A stretch of DNA of 64,000 nt. Source: Flavobacterium terrigena. Its GTDB lineage: Bacteria; Bacteroidota; Bacteroidia; Flavobacteriales; Flavobacteriaceae. This document shows, one piece after another, positions 51,151 through 59,929 of this stretch (the stretch's first letter is position 1; each line of letters begins with the position of its first letter). Made by a program: the position numbers and the translations under genes. Below the pieces are notes generated by a model. The model saw nothing but the letters and a program-made list of their open reading frames with translations, did not search any database and was not told the DNA's origin. The stretch is from the NCBI RefSeq assembly GCF_900108955.1, contig NZ_FNYA01000001.1, positions 672,722 through 736,721 on the forward strand, written 5' to 3'.

Positions 51151-52767
51151 TTACGCTAACATCGTAACTGGATTTTCAATAAATTGTTTTAATGTTTGTA
51201 AAAATTGTGCTCCAGTTGCGCCATCAATTGTTCTGTGGTCGCAAGCTAAAGATAACATCATAGTATTTCCTACCACAATTTGTCCGTCTTTAACTACTGG
51301 TTTTTCAACGATAGCTCCAACAGATAAAATTGCCGAGTTTGGTTGATTTATGATTGAATTAAATTCTGTAATTCCAAACATACCAAGATTAGAAATAGTA
51401 AAAGTACTACCTTCCATTTCTGTTGGTAATAATTTTTTAGATTTTGCTCTACCAGCTAAATCTCTAACATTTCCACCAATTTGAGATAAACTCATTTGAT
51501 CTGTAAAAGGTAAAACTGGTACTACTAATCCGTCTTCAACAGCAACAGCTACTCCAATACTCACATGATGATTGATAAGAATTGAATCTTCTCTCCATTG
51601 TGAATTAATTTTTGGATGTTTTTTTAGCGCCATTGCCGAGGCTTTAATAACCATATCATTAAATGAAACTTTGGTATCTGGAACAGTATTGATTATAGCT
51701 CTAGATTTCATAGCTTCATCCATAGAAACCTCAATTACTAAATTGTAATGTGGTGCTGTAAATAATGATTCTGCTAAACGTTTCGCTATAATTTTTCGCA
51801 TTTGCGAATTTTTAATTTCTTCGGTAAACTTCTCTCCTGCAGGAACAAATGGTTTAGCTTCAGCAACAGCATTTGTAGTTTCTGCAACTGCTTGAACCGG
51901 AGTACTAGCTGTAGCTGGAGTAAAGTTTTCTACATCTGATTTTGTAATTCTTCCGTTTTCACCAGAACCTTTTACTTGAGATAAGTTGATTCCTTTGTCT
52001 GAAGCAATTTTTTTAGCTAAAGGTGATGCGAAAATTCTATCATTTGAGTTAGAAGCTGGAAGCTGGGTGCTTGAAGTTGCTTCAGTTTGCGTTGATGATT
52101 TTACTTCTTCCGCTTTTGGGGCTTCTGCAGTTCCACCAACAGTATAATTTGCAGCAATAGCCGAAACATCAGTACCTGCTGGTCCTAAAATTGCTAAAAT
52201 CGTATCAACTGGAGCCGTTCCACCTTCTTCTACACCTACATATAATAATGTACCGGCATTGAAAGATTCGAATTCCATTGTAGCTTTATCTGTTTCGATT
52301 TCCGCTAAAATATCACCTTCTTTAACGGTATCACCTACTTTTTTCAACCAAGTCGCAACCGTTCCTGTTGTCATTGTATCTGACAAACGAGGCATTGTTA
52401 CCACTTTTACTCCCGCAGGAATTTCAGCTTTGGCTGTAGCGGCAACTGGAGTTTCAGCTTTCACTTCTGTAACTGGAGCAGCTTCCGCTTTTGGAGCACC
52501 ACCAGCTAATAACGCAGAAATATCTTCACCTTGTTTACCAACAATGGCTAATAATGAATCAACTGGTGCTGATTCTCCTTCTTGAATTCCGATGTGTAAT
52601 AAAACACCATCATAGAACGATTCAAATTCCATAGTAGCTTTATCTGTTTCGATTTCAGCTAAAATTTCACCTGTTTTTATTGTATCACCCACTTTTTTCA
52701 ACCAAGTTGCCACAACTCCTTCAGTCATGGTATCACTTAAACGGGGCATTGTAATTACTGTTGCCAT
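51151..52767 (-). CDS. Pyruvate dehydrogenase E2, dihydrolipoyl acetyltransferase
   Basis: This 538-residue core subunit of the pyruvate dehydrogenase complex has two N-terminal lipoyl domains, each with the lipoyl Lys in EIETDKATMEFESF (near residues 43 and 164). Ala/Pro/Thr/Glu-rich linkers follow. A peripheral subunit-binding domain comes next (IFASPLAKKIASDKGINLSQ, then VKGSGENGRITKSDVENF), and then the catalytic domain ending DHRTIDGATGAQFLQTLKQF. It moves the acetyl group to CoA. The linker around residues 230-240 (TSSTQLPASNS) comes from a tandem AAGCTGG word like those found between genes in related species. It lies 3 bases after the E1-alpha stop. Confidence 0.97.
   Translation of the reverse strand: MATVITMPRLSDTMTEGVVATWLKKVGDTIKTGEILAEIETDKATMEFESFYDGVLLHIGIQEGESAPVDSLLAIVGKQGEDISALLAGGAPKAEAAPVTEVKAETPVAATAKAEIPAGVKVVTMPRLSDTMTTGTVATWLKKVGDTVKEGDILAEIETDKATMEFESFNAGTLLYVGVEEGGTAPVDTILAILGPAGTDVSAIAANYTVGGTAEAPKAEEVKSSTQTEATSSTQLPASNSNDRIFASPLAKKIASDKGINLSQVKGSGENGRITKSDVENFTPATASTPVQAVAETTNAVAEAKPFVPAGEKFTEEIKNSQMRKIIAKRLAESLFTAPHYNLVIEVSMDEAMKSRAIINTVPDTKVSFNDMVIKASAMALKKHPKINSQWREDSILINHHVSIGVAVAVEDGLVVPVLPFTDQMSLSQIGGNVRDLAGRAKSKKLLPTEMEGSTFTISNLGMFGITEFNSIINQPNSAILSVGAIVEKPVVKDGQIVVGNTMMLSLACDHRTIDGATGAQFLQTLKQFIENPVTMLA
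52052..52080 (-). repeat. AAGCTGG word repeat inside the E2 linker
   Basis: On the plus strand GAAGCTGGAAGCTGGGTGCT followed by TGAAGTTGC is a run of 6-7 base words. It is read in frame as part of the flexible linker before the subunit-binding domain. Confidence 0.5.
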
Positions 52768-52770
52768 AAT

Positions 52771-53772
52771 TTATAGTCTGTGAGGAATAAATGGATAATT
52801 TTCTTGTTCGTAAACCACATCATATAATTGTTGTGCTTCTGGAAATGGAGATTCTTCTGCGAATTTTTCACATTCTGCAACTAAATCATTCACTCTTTGA
52901 TCCATAGCTTCAATTTCTGCTTCAGTAGCATACTTGTTTTCTTTAATGATATCTAAAACTTGAGTAATTGGGTCGATTTTTTTGTATTCTTCAACCTCGT
53001 CTTTCGTTCTGTAGTGTTGTGCATCTGACATTGAGTGACCTCTATATCTGTATGTTTTCATTTCTAAGAAAGTTGGTCCGTCACCTCTACGAGCTCTTTC
53101 CATTGCTTCGTGCATTGCTTCAGCCACTTTCACAGGATTCATTCCGTCAACTGGTCCACAAGGCATTTCGTACCCTAAACCTAATTTCCAAATATCTGTA
53201 TGGTTAGCTGTTCTTTCAACAGAAGTTCCCATTGCATATCCATTGTTTTCACAAATAAATACGACTGGCAATTTCCATAACATAGCCATATTGAAAGCTT
53301 CGTGTAATGAACCTTGACGTGCAGCACCATCACCAAAATAAGTTAGTGTTACTCCACCAGTTTCAAAATATTTATCGGCGAAAGCCATACCAGCACCTAC
53401 AGGAATTTGCGCTCCAACGATACCATGACCTCCATAAAAACCATGTTCTTTAGCAAAAATATGCATAGATCCACCCATACCTTTTGAAGTACCAGTAACC
53501 TTACCTAATAATTCTGCCATTACTGCTTTTGGATCTACACCCATACCAATTGGTTGCACGTGATTTCTGTAAGCCGTAATCATTTTATCTTTTCCGCCTA
53601 ACTCCATAGCATGTAATGCACCTGCTAAAACAGCTTCTTGTCCATTATATAAATGAAGAAATCCTCTTACTTTTTGTTGTATATATAACGCAGCTAATTT
53701 GTCTTCAAACTTTCTCCAAAACTGCATTTCTTCATACCATTTTAGATATACTTCTTTTGTAATTGGTTTCAT
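52771..53772 (-). CDS. pdhA: Pyruvate dehydrogenase E1 component, alpha subunit
   Basis: This 333-residue thiamine-diphosphate subunit forms a two-subunit E1 with a beta subunit. It has KVRGFLHLYNGQEAVLAGAL, MITAYRNHVQPIGMGVDPKA and GGSMHIFAKEHGFYGGHGIV. The cofactor motif is YFGDGAARQGSLHEAFNMA, ending NNGYAMGTSVERTA (GDG-x-NN). YRYRGHSMSDAQHYR is the phosphorylation-loop region of the family. It decarboxylates pyruvate in the cytoplasm. No beta-subunit gene lies next to it, so pdhB must be elsewhere. A TATTTTTG element 121-128 bases upstream is a likely promoter. Confidence 0.96.
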   Translation of the reverse strand: MKPITKEVYLKWYEEMQFWRKFEDKLAALYIQQKVRGFLHLYNGQEAVLAGALHAMELGGKDKMITAYRNHVQPIGMGVDPKAVMAELLGKVTGTSKGMGGSMHIFAKEHGFYGGHGIVGAQIPVGAGMAFADKYFETGGVTLTYFGDGAARQGSLHEAFNMAMLWKLPVVFICENNGYAMGTSVERTANHTDIWKLGLGYEMPCGPVDGMNPVKVAEAMHEAMERARRGDGPTFLEMKTYRYRGHSMSDAQHYRTKDEVEEYKKIDPITQVLDIIKENKYATEAEIEAMDQRVNDLVAECEKFAEESPFPEAQQLYDVVYEQENYPFIPHRL

Positions 53773-53892
53773 ATGTTTATGTCTATTTTTTTTTAATGGT
53801 CATATGTTATCGCTTTTACAATTATGCTTATTAAAACAAAAATTTTATTAAAAGCGATTTCATATAATATTTTTTATTTTTTTTTCGAACCA

Positions 53893-53900
53893 CAAAAATA
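53893..53900 (-). promoter_or_regulatory. -7 element of the pdh operon
   Basis: On the minus strand TATTTTTG fits TAnnTTTG, about 120 bases before the pdhA ATG. The -33 place reads TTT. Confidence 0.4.
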
Positions 53901-53984
53901 CTACAACGTATTTTATTCTAAAAATTAATTGATGCTTAAATTTAGAATTTAATCAATTTAATGTAATTTTTGATAACGAATTTG

Positions 53985-54467
53985 TTACAGATTGCTTTTA
54001 TCGAACATGAAAGGTAATAAATTTTTCAAAGAATCAGATTTAAATACTGCTCCTTTTGCTCCCATAAAATAAATTTCGATTGGTAAATCTTGTTTAATTT
54101 CATACTCGGCAATTGCTTGACGACATGAACCACAAGGAGGAATTGGGTTTTCTGAATCTCTATCTGAAGGTGTTGCAGAAATAAACAGTTTTACAATTTT
54201 ATTATTCGGATAATTGGCTCCAGCATAAAAAATAGTTACTCTTTCCGCACATAAACCAGATGGATAGGCTGCATTTTCTTGATTTGAACCTTGCAACACT
54301 ATACCATTATCTAAAACAATTGCTGCTCCAACTAGAAATTTAGAATAAGGCGCATAGGCATTCTTTCTAATTTCAATAGCCTGATTCATATATTCTTTTT
54401 CCGATTGTGATAATTCGTCAAAAGATTCGAAAACTGACAATTTAGTTTCTATTTGAATTTCCTTCAT
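53985..54467 (-). CDS. cdd: Cytidine deaminase
   Basis: This 160-residue homotetrameric-type enzyme turns cytidine into uridine. It has YAPYSKFLVGAAIVLDNGIV, then GSNQENAAYPSGLCAERVTI with the zinc-site Cys and catalytic Glu (CAE). PIPPCGSCRQAIAEYE supplies the other two zinc cysteines (PCxxC). The N-terminal 25 residues are polar and longer than in the E. coli-independent short forms, which is common in Flavobacteriaceae. It follows the porV gene on the same strand, but a strong terminator lies between them, so it is likely expressed alone. Confidence 0.95.
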   Translation of the reverse strand: MKEIQIETKLSVFESFDELSQSEKEYMNQAIEIRKNAYAPYSKFLVGAAIVLDNGIVLQGSNQENAAYPSGLCAERVTIFYAGANYPNNKIVKLFISATPSDRDSENPIPPCGSCRQAIAEYEIKQDLPIEIYFMGAKGAVFKSDSLKNLLPFMFDKSNL

Positions 54468-54505
54468 AAGTTAACTCTATAATTATTTTATTTTTTTAGG
54501 AAAAA

Positions 54506-54539
54506 AAATCCAAATTCAAAAAAAATTGAATTTGGATTT
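54506..54539 (-). terminator. Rho-independent terminator of porV
   Basis: AAATCCAAATTCAA pairs with TTGAATTTGGATTT (14 bases) around six A. On the minus strand a run of eight T follows. Confidence 0.9.
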
Positions 54540-54558
54540 AAGTTTATTTTTATATCTA

Positions 54559-55755
54559 TTAATTATCTTCGTATTCGTCTCCGAAATTAAACGTTAAAGA
54601 AAAACGCAGTGTGTTTTCTAATGGGTTTCTTACTTTTGAAGCAGAGAACAAATATGATACATCTATTTTTACAACGTTATATTTAAATCCAGCACCTAAA
54701 GTAAAATACTTTCTAGCTCCCTTTTCTACACTTTCATTAAAATAACCTGTTCTAAGCGCAAATGAATCTTGGTACCAGTATTCTGCACCTAAAGCCCAAG
54801 TAAACTCTTTTAATTCTTCTGAAAAACCATCAGGCGCATCACCGAATGATTGAAAAATTCCGCTAGTCCAACTTATTTTTCTATAATTTTCGTTATTGAT
54901 AGCATTTTGTTCCTCTTGAGTAACATCTTGTGGATCTGTAAAATCACCATCTTCATTACTATCAATAGGAGCATCGGCAATTTGTGGTGTTGGCACTAAT
55001 AATTTTGTAACCTCACCAATAAGACTTACTTTGTTATAATCATCAAAAATAAAATCGAAACTACCTCCTAATCTTAAATTAGCTGGAAGGAAATTTTCAT
55101 TTAATTGGTCATTATCATAAGAAATTTTTGGTCCTAAGTTTTGAAAATTGAAACCTGCTCTCCATCTTCCGTTAAAACTATCATAAGCTTCTTCTTCAGA
55201 TTGGTATAAACCTGAGATATCAACTGCAAATGTAGAAGCTGGTTTAGAATCTGTATTCGCATCTGGAATTTTAAGGTTTGAACGAATGTAACGTCCAGCA
55301 ACACCCATAGCAAATTCTGGACTCAATTTTAATGAGTAAGAACCATCTAAAGCCAATTCATTTGGACTAACCGTTCTTCCTGGATCATCAAATGAGCTTC
55401 TTAACTCAATGTCACCTAAACCAAAATAACGCAAACTTGCTGCAAAAGCACTTCTGTCGTTAATTTTATTAAAATAAGTAACTTGTCCTAAAGAAATATC
55501 GTTAGCAATACTCGTTAAATATGGAGTATAACTCACTGAAAATCCTTGTTTTTGTCTTGAAAAAGCGTATTTTGAAGGATTGTATTGTTGAGAATATGCA
55601 TCAGCTGAAGAAGCTACACCCATGTCTGCCATACCAGCAGAACGTGCGTCAGCAGCAATTAATAAAAATGGCACTCCAGTAGTAATTACTCTATCTTGCG
55701 CATTTGAAAACTGAGCAATTAAAATAATTGGTAAAAATTTAATTAGATTCTTCAT
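54559..55755 (-). CDS. porV: Type IX secretion outer-membrane protein PorV (LptO)
   Basis: This 398-residue beta-barrel protein of the FadL-like fold has a signal peptide (NLIKFLPIILIAQFSNAQDR). Its start ITTGVPFLLIAADARSAGMA and DMGVASSADAYSQQYNPSKY are diagnostic of PorV. It ends in the barrel strand LENTLRFSLTFNFGDEYEDN. In P. gingivalis and F. johnsoniae PorV shuttles cargo proteins from the SprA translocon to the PorU attachment complex. It directly follows porU, as in F. johnsoniae. It has its own good promoter (55835-55864), whose -33 part lies within the last codons of porU. Confidence 0.97.
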   Translation of the reverse strand: MKNLIKFLPIILIAQFSNAQDRVITTGVPFLLIAADARSAGMADMGVASSADAYSQQYNPSKYAFSRQKQGFSVSYTPYLTSIANDISLGQVTYFNKINDRSAFAASLRYFGLGDIELRSSFDDPGRTVSPNELALDGSYSLKLSPEFAMGVAGRYIRSNLKIPDANTDSKPASTFAVDISGLYQSEEEAYDSFNGRWRAGFNFQNLGPKISYDNDQLNENFLPANLRLGGSFDFIFDDYNKVSLIGEVTKLLVPTPQIADAPIDSNEDGDFTDPQDVTQEEQNAINNENYRKISWTSGIFQSFGDAPDGFSEELKEFTWALGAEYWYQDSFALRTGYFNESVEKGARKYFTLGAGFKYNVVKIDVSYLFSASKVRNPLENTLRFSLTFNFGDEYEDN

Positions 55756-55834
55756 CTGTTTGTTTTGGTTAATACTTCTATTTATTTCAGATGTAATTTT
55801 GTTTCAATAAGATTGACTTTTTAATGTGAGTCGA

Positions 55835-55864
55835 CAAATATACATTTTTTTTATAGGATAACAA
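55835..55864 (-). promoter_or_regulatory. Promoter of porV
   Basis: On the minus strand TTG (55862-55864) is followed after 19 bases by TATATTTG (55835-55842), a full match to the consensus. It overlaps the end of porU. Confidence 0.65.
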
Positions 55865-58800
55865 GTTTTTCTATTTTTTCTGTTTTCTTACCAGTCATAG
55901 TCGATTTTACAGTTAATTTATAAACATAAACACCTTTACCAATACGGTCACCAAAATCATCTTTTCCATCCCATTTAATATCTCTCGAATTAAAGCCCTC
56001 ATTCACAATTGTTTGATTAATTGTTTTTACTAACTTACCTGTAATGGTTAAAATTTGAACTTGCACATCTAAAGGTTCATAAGGTCTGTTATGATTGAAC
56101 CAAAATTCTGTATAACTCACAAATGGATTTGGATAATTTAGTACATGTTCTAATTCTAAATCGCCATCACCAATAACAATAAATTGAATTTCTCCTGTTA
56201 TCAAATTATTATAAACATCCCAAGCTTTAAATAAAATAGTATGTAAACCTGGAGCTAAATCTCTAAATTGATAAGTAACTTTTCCTTTTTTATAATTATC
56301 CGTTTCTGTTTCGTAATAATCATTTAAAATAAATGGTTTATTTTCATCACCATCTAAAATAGCCACTATATCATGACCAATTCCACTTGCCGTATTGATC
56401 CCATTTTCATCTTCTAGAAAAGCTAAAAATATTGGCGATTCATTTGTTATTCCGCCACTTACAAAATTGGTATCATTCATATATAATCTCAATTTTGGAG
56501 GTGTTGTATCTGATGGTGCTGCAATATTTACTCCACCAACTTTAATTTGAGTATTATAACCTCTTTGGTCTTCTAAAATTGGATTATTTCTTTTAGCATA
56601 AAAACTTACTCTAGCATTTCCAACAGGTATTTGAATATCTTGTGGTACAATAAAACTAAATTCGAATTTACCGTTTACTACCGACGCATTTCCTCTATAA
56701 ATAACTTCACCTAAAGTAACAAAATTCAGTTTTGGGTAGTCAGTACCAAGAATAACCTCTACATTATCATTATCTAAAGTTTGTCTGTTTAAATTTTTAT
56801 CATAAACTTGAACCGCTAAATCCCCATTATAATTAGCAATAAGTGCATTATTTTCATCTAAAACTTCTCCCGTTAAAGTGGCTAAAGATAAAGCTTGCAG
56901 AGAAAGAGTTGTTGTATTTATGTCTTGCCCATTTACTTTTGTAAGTACTATACTTGGTTTCGGTATGGCTAATTTCAAAGCTGGATCACCAATATAAAAC
57001 ACTACTCTTCTATTTGAACCACTAACAAGATTTTTAGATCTTCGTAAAACTTCAGCAATTGCTATGTAAGAATTATTTTCGATATCAAACAGATCATCAT
57101 AAATATCTTCATTCATTATCCTTCCTAAACCTTGACCAATTTGTCTGGTTGTTGCCAAAAGAGAAATGGCTCCTCCTGCCTTATTCCAATACATATATTC
57201 ACCACCCGTTGGGCGATTTGGATCATCAAAACGTGTAAACTCACAAGTAATTGTAATAAATAAAGGATATTTATATCTATTCGTAAGCGCCTGAGCATCT
57301 GCTTTTTCAAAAAGACGTTCAACTGCTAAACTTTCTTCATTACCATGTCCGTAATAATTTAAGACTAACGCACCTAAATTAATTGCATCAATAAACGCTT
57401 TTTTAGCTTGTGGATATCTTTCACCACCTGCACTAACTTGTTGAACATATGCATCAGCAAAAATTTTGTTAGAATTAAAAAATGGATGTGCAGCAGTTGT
57501 TTGGTCTGCCAAAATATTTAAATCTCTTTGTAATAGCCAATCACCAGCTTTATCAACTGCAGAATCAGGATCATCCGCATAATACACTAAATTATTACGC
57601 CATCTTTTATATGATTTTTCATCATGATATTCGTAAACTTTATTCACCATTTCCGATGCTTGTTCATTTGAAGAAACCAACATTCTTCCTACGGCCAAAT
57701 CCATTCCACCATCTCCATTTTGCATATCACCTTCATTATCCTCCATTAGAGTAAAAAAATCATCAGACATAAATGAAGAAAATAATGAAAAATTTGTGTC
57801 GTTATGAAATACAACATGAGGATTCAAAGAACTATTTACATTAAAACCATGGAATGTTGGTACAATATTGGTATTGTTTTTAATTCTGTCTTTACAATCA
57901 TAAGAAGTATCCCCAAATAAATTTAAATATTTCACCTTATTATTTGGGTAAGAAGGATTATTATAAAAAACATATTTTACAAAATTCCTGATAGCCGCCA
58001 CGTCTTGTTTACCTCCACCAAATTCATTATAAATACTTGCCAAAGTCACAACTTTAACAATCATACCTGAATTATTTCTATGAAAATTAGCTAAACGTTC
58101 TGCTTGAGCTTTTAGAGATGTTGGCGTTATAATTAAATAATCAATATCTTTTGCTACTCCTAAATTATTATTAAAAATTGTTCCTTTTAAATTTTGATTA
58201 GCAACATTGGTATCCGCATCATTTAATGGAGAATACAGATCTGAATAATCAACTACAACAAATTTCCTGTCTTGACCTAATGGCAATTTAAAAGAAATTG
58301 TACTTTGTGAATTGTCTAATTTCGTAACATTATAAATATCTGTAACTTCCCAAACAGATTTAACACTTAAAGCATTAGAAATAGTAAATTGCCCTACACC
58401 AATATTTGTTTTCACTTCTTTATTAGAAAACAAAAACTGTTTCCCATAACCTTTCAATTCAGCGTTATACTTTAAAATAATATAATCTAAATATCCTTTA
58501 GAAGAAGGTACTCCATTATTATTATATTCTAAATTTATTGATACCGAATTGTTTGCAGGAGTAAAAGTGGTATTCAGAACATTTTCAACACCTAAAGCCG
58601 AACCTCCTGCGGCTCTAATTGGAACTGTTCCAATATTTACGTTATTAGCTTTTACTATAAAAGAAGTAGCAACAAAAGAAATAGCTGCAAAATCTGCGGA
58701 AAAACTGACAGCAGAACCCGCAACATAATTTGGTAAAGTAAAATCAAAATTCTGACTTACTTCTACATTAAAGTTTTCACCAAACCATCTTCTTCCAATT

Positions 58801-59744
58801 TTTCCAGCGTTAACTAAATCAACTTCATGATATTTATAACCGTCATAATTAGACAACAATAAAGTTGGAGACGCAGATGGTTCATTATAAGCTTGAATTC
58901 TTTTTCCCGAAGAACCAGTTGTACTTACATAATAATATGATTTATCTGCAAACAGATTAACGTGAGTTAAACTTTCATTGTTCCAAGTATCTACACCTTC
59001 AGCATAAAACAAAATATAATCATTATCATTAAAAACACCATCTTCTTCACCTAAAAACTGAATAGCATTTTCCTCTAAATCATTAGGATATGGAATACTA
59101 TTTAAGAGAGGCAACATTCTACCTCCGTTTCCATAAATCTTAATATTTCTCGGGTCAACACCTACATTTACACCAATACTTTGCAGAAAACTTTTAGTAA
59201 TTTTATAAACACCTGATTTTTCAACATAAAATCTACGCCAATTACCATTTGCCAAAACAGAATTCTGAATTGCATTAACTCTATTATTTGATTTATTTGA
59301 ATTAGATATTGTATATTCAATTGTAAACGATTTTACTCTTTTATAACCTACTCCATCCTTAATTATTGGATTAAAATTAAAAGACAAATAAGCATCATCT
59401 CTAGACAAAGAAGAGAATGATTTAAAATCTAATTTAGAAGAAATTCCAGAAGCATTTAAAACTCCCAAAAGAGAAGCATCAATATTTTCGTAAGTAATAT
59501 TACTAAGCTTAGCCCCATCTTCAGAAACCAAGCCCTCAACACGGAAAATATTAGTATATTTAATGGTTTTATTGGATTCATTAAACTCAAAATTTTCATC
59601 TGAAAATTTTGGTAAGTTATATTTTAAATCGCCAATAACAAATGAGGAATTATTTGTCCAAGCAAGCGAAAAATTCTTCGAGTTTTGAGCGAAACTCAAA
59701 AATGAAGCTAACAACAGTATTAAAAAATTCTTTTTCATTATCAT
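55851..59744 (-). CDS. porU: Type IX secretion sortase PorU (C25-family, gingipain-like)
   Basis: This 1297-residue surface protease cuts the C-terminal sorting domain from type IX cargo and links the cargo to lipopolysaccharide. It has a signal peptide (KKNFLILLLASFLSFAQNSK) and an N-terminal beta-rich domain. The C25 peptidase domain (about residues 560-960) has the catalytic His in LNYYGHGNEES (residue 800) and the Cys in ITITCEFTRFDD (residue 834), with nearly the same spacing as His657/Cys690 of P. gingivalis PorU. The end (NYPNPFVSYTEFWFNHNRP to the stop) is a retained sorting-type domain. It is divergent from gldJ and precedes porV. Confidence 0.97.
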   Translation of the reverse strand: MIMKKNFLILLLASFLSFAQNSKNFSLAWTNNSSFVIGDLKYNLPKFSDENFEFNESNKTIKYTNIFRVEGLVSEDGAKLSNITYENIDASLLGVLNASGISSKLDFKSFSSLSRDDAYLSFNFNPIIKDGVGYKRVKSFTIEYTISNSNKSNNRVNAIQNSVLANGNWRRFYVEKSGVYKITKSFLQSIGVNVGVDPRNIKIYGNGGRMLPLLNSIPYPNDLEENAIQFLGEEDGVFNDNDYILFYAEGVDTWNNESLTHVNLFADKSYYYVSTTGSSGKRIQAYNEPSASPTLLLSNYDGYKYHEVDLVNAGKIGRRWFGENFNVEVSQNFDFTLPNYVAGSAVSFSADFAAISFVATSFIVKANNVNIGTVPIRAAGGSALGVENVLNTTFTPANNSVSINLEYNNNGVPSSKGYLDYIILKYNAELKGYGKQFLFSNKEVKTNIGVGQFTISNALSVKSVWEVTDIYNVTKLDNSQSTISFKLPLGQDRKFVVVDYSDLYSPLNDADTNVANQNLKGTIFNNNLGVAKDIDYLIITPTSLKAQAERLANFHRNNSGMIVKVVTLASIYNEFGGGKQDVAAIRNFVKYVFYNNPSYPNNKVKYLNLFGDTSYDCKDRIKNNTNIVPTFHGFNVNSSLNPHVVFHNDTNFSLFSSFMSDDFFTLMEDNEGDMQNGDGGMDLAVGRMLVSSNEQASEMVNKVYEYHDEKSYKRWRNNLVYYADDPDSAVDKAGDWLLQRDLNILADQTTAAHPFFNSNKIFADAYVQQVSAGGERYPQAKKAFIDAINLGALVLNYYGHGNEESLAVERLFEKADAQALTNRYKYPLFITITCEFTRFDDPNRPTGGEYMYWNKAGGAISLLATTRQIGQGLGRIMNEDIYDDLFDIENNSYIAIAEVLRRSKNLVSGSNRRVVFYIGDPALKLAIPKPSIVLTKVNGQDINTTTLSLQALSLATLTGEVLDENNALIANYNGDLAVQVYDKNLNRQTLDNDNVEVILGTDYPKLNFVTLGEVIYRGNASVVNGKFEFSFIVPQDIQIPVGNARVSFYAKRNNPILEDQRGYNTQIKVGGVNIAAPSDTTPPKLRLYMNDTNFVSGGITNESPIFLAFLEDENGINTASGIGHDIVAILDGDENKPFILNDYYETETDNYKKGKVTYQFRDLAPGLHTILFKAWDVYNNLITGEIQFIVIGDGDLELEHVLNYPNPFVSYTEFWFNHNRPYEPLDVQVQILTITGKLVKTINQTIVNEGFNSRDIKWDGKDDFGDRIGKGVYVYKLTVKSTMTGKKTEKIEKLVIL

Positions 59745-59790
59745 AGTAACGCAAAATAAACTAAAATATTGTTAATATTAAATTTTTAAA

Positions 59791-59798
59791 CAAATTTA
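59791..59798 (-). promoter_or_regulatory. -7 element of porU
   Basis: On the minus strand TAAATTTG fits TAnnTTTG, 46 bases before the porU ATG. No TTG is at the usual distance. Confidence 0.4.
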
Positions 59799-59872
59799 TA
59801 CAATATTTAACAGCATAATCCGTTAATAATTAATCGAGTTAGATAATGTTTAATTTTTTTTTTATTTTTTTG

Positions 59873-59902
59873 TTGCATATTAATGGTTTATTACTATCTT
59901 GC
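59873..59902 (+). promoter_or_regulatory. Promoter of gldJ
   Basis: TTG (59873-59875) is followed after 19 bases by TATCTTGC (59895-59902), a near match to the consensus. The ATG is at 59930. Confidence 0.55.
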
Positions 59903-59929
59903 GGCACTTAAATTATTACCTACAAAAGT

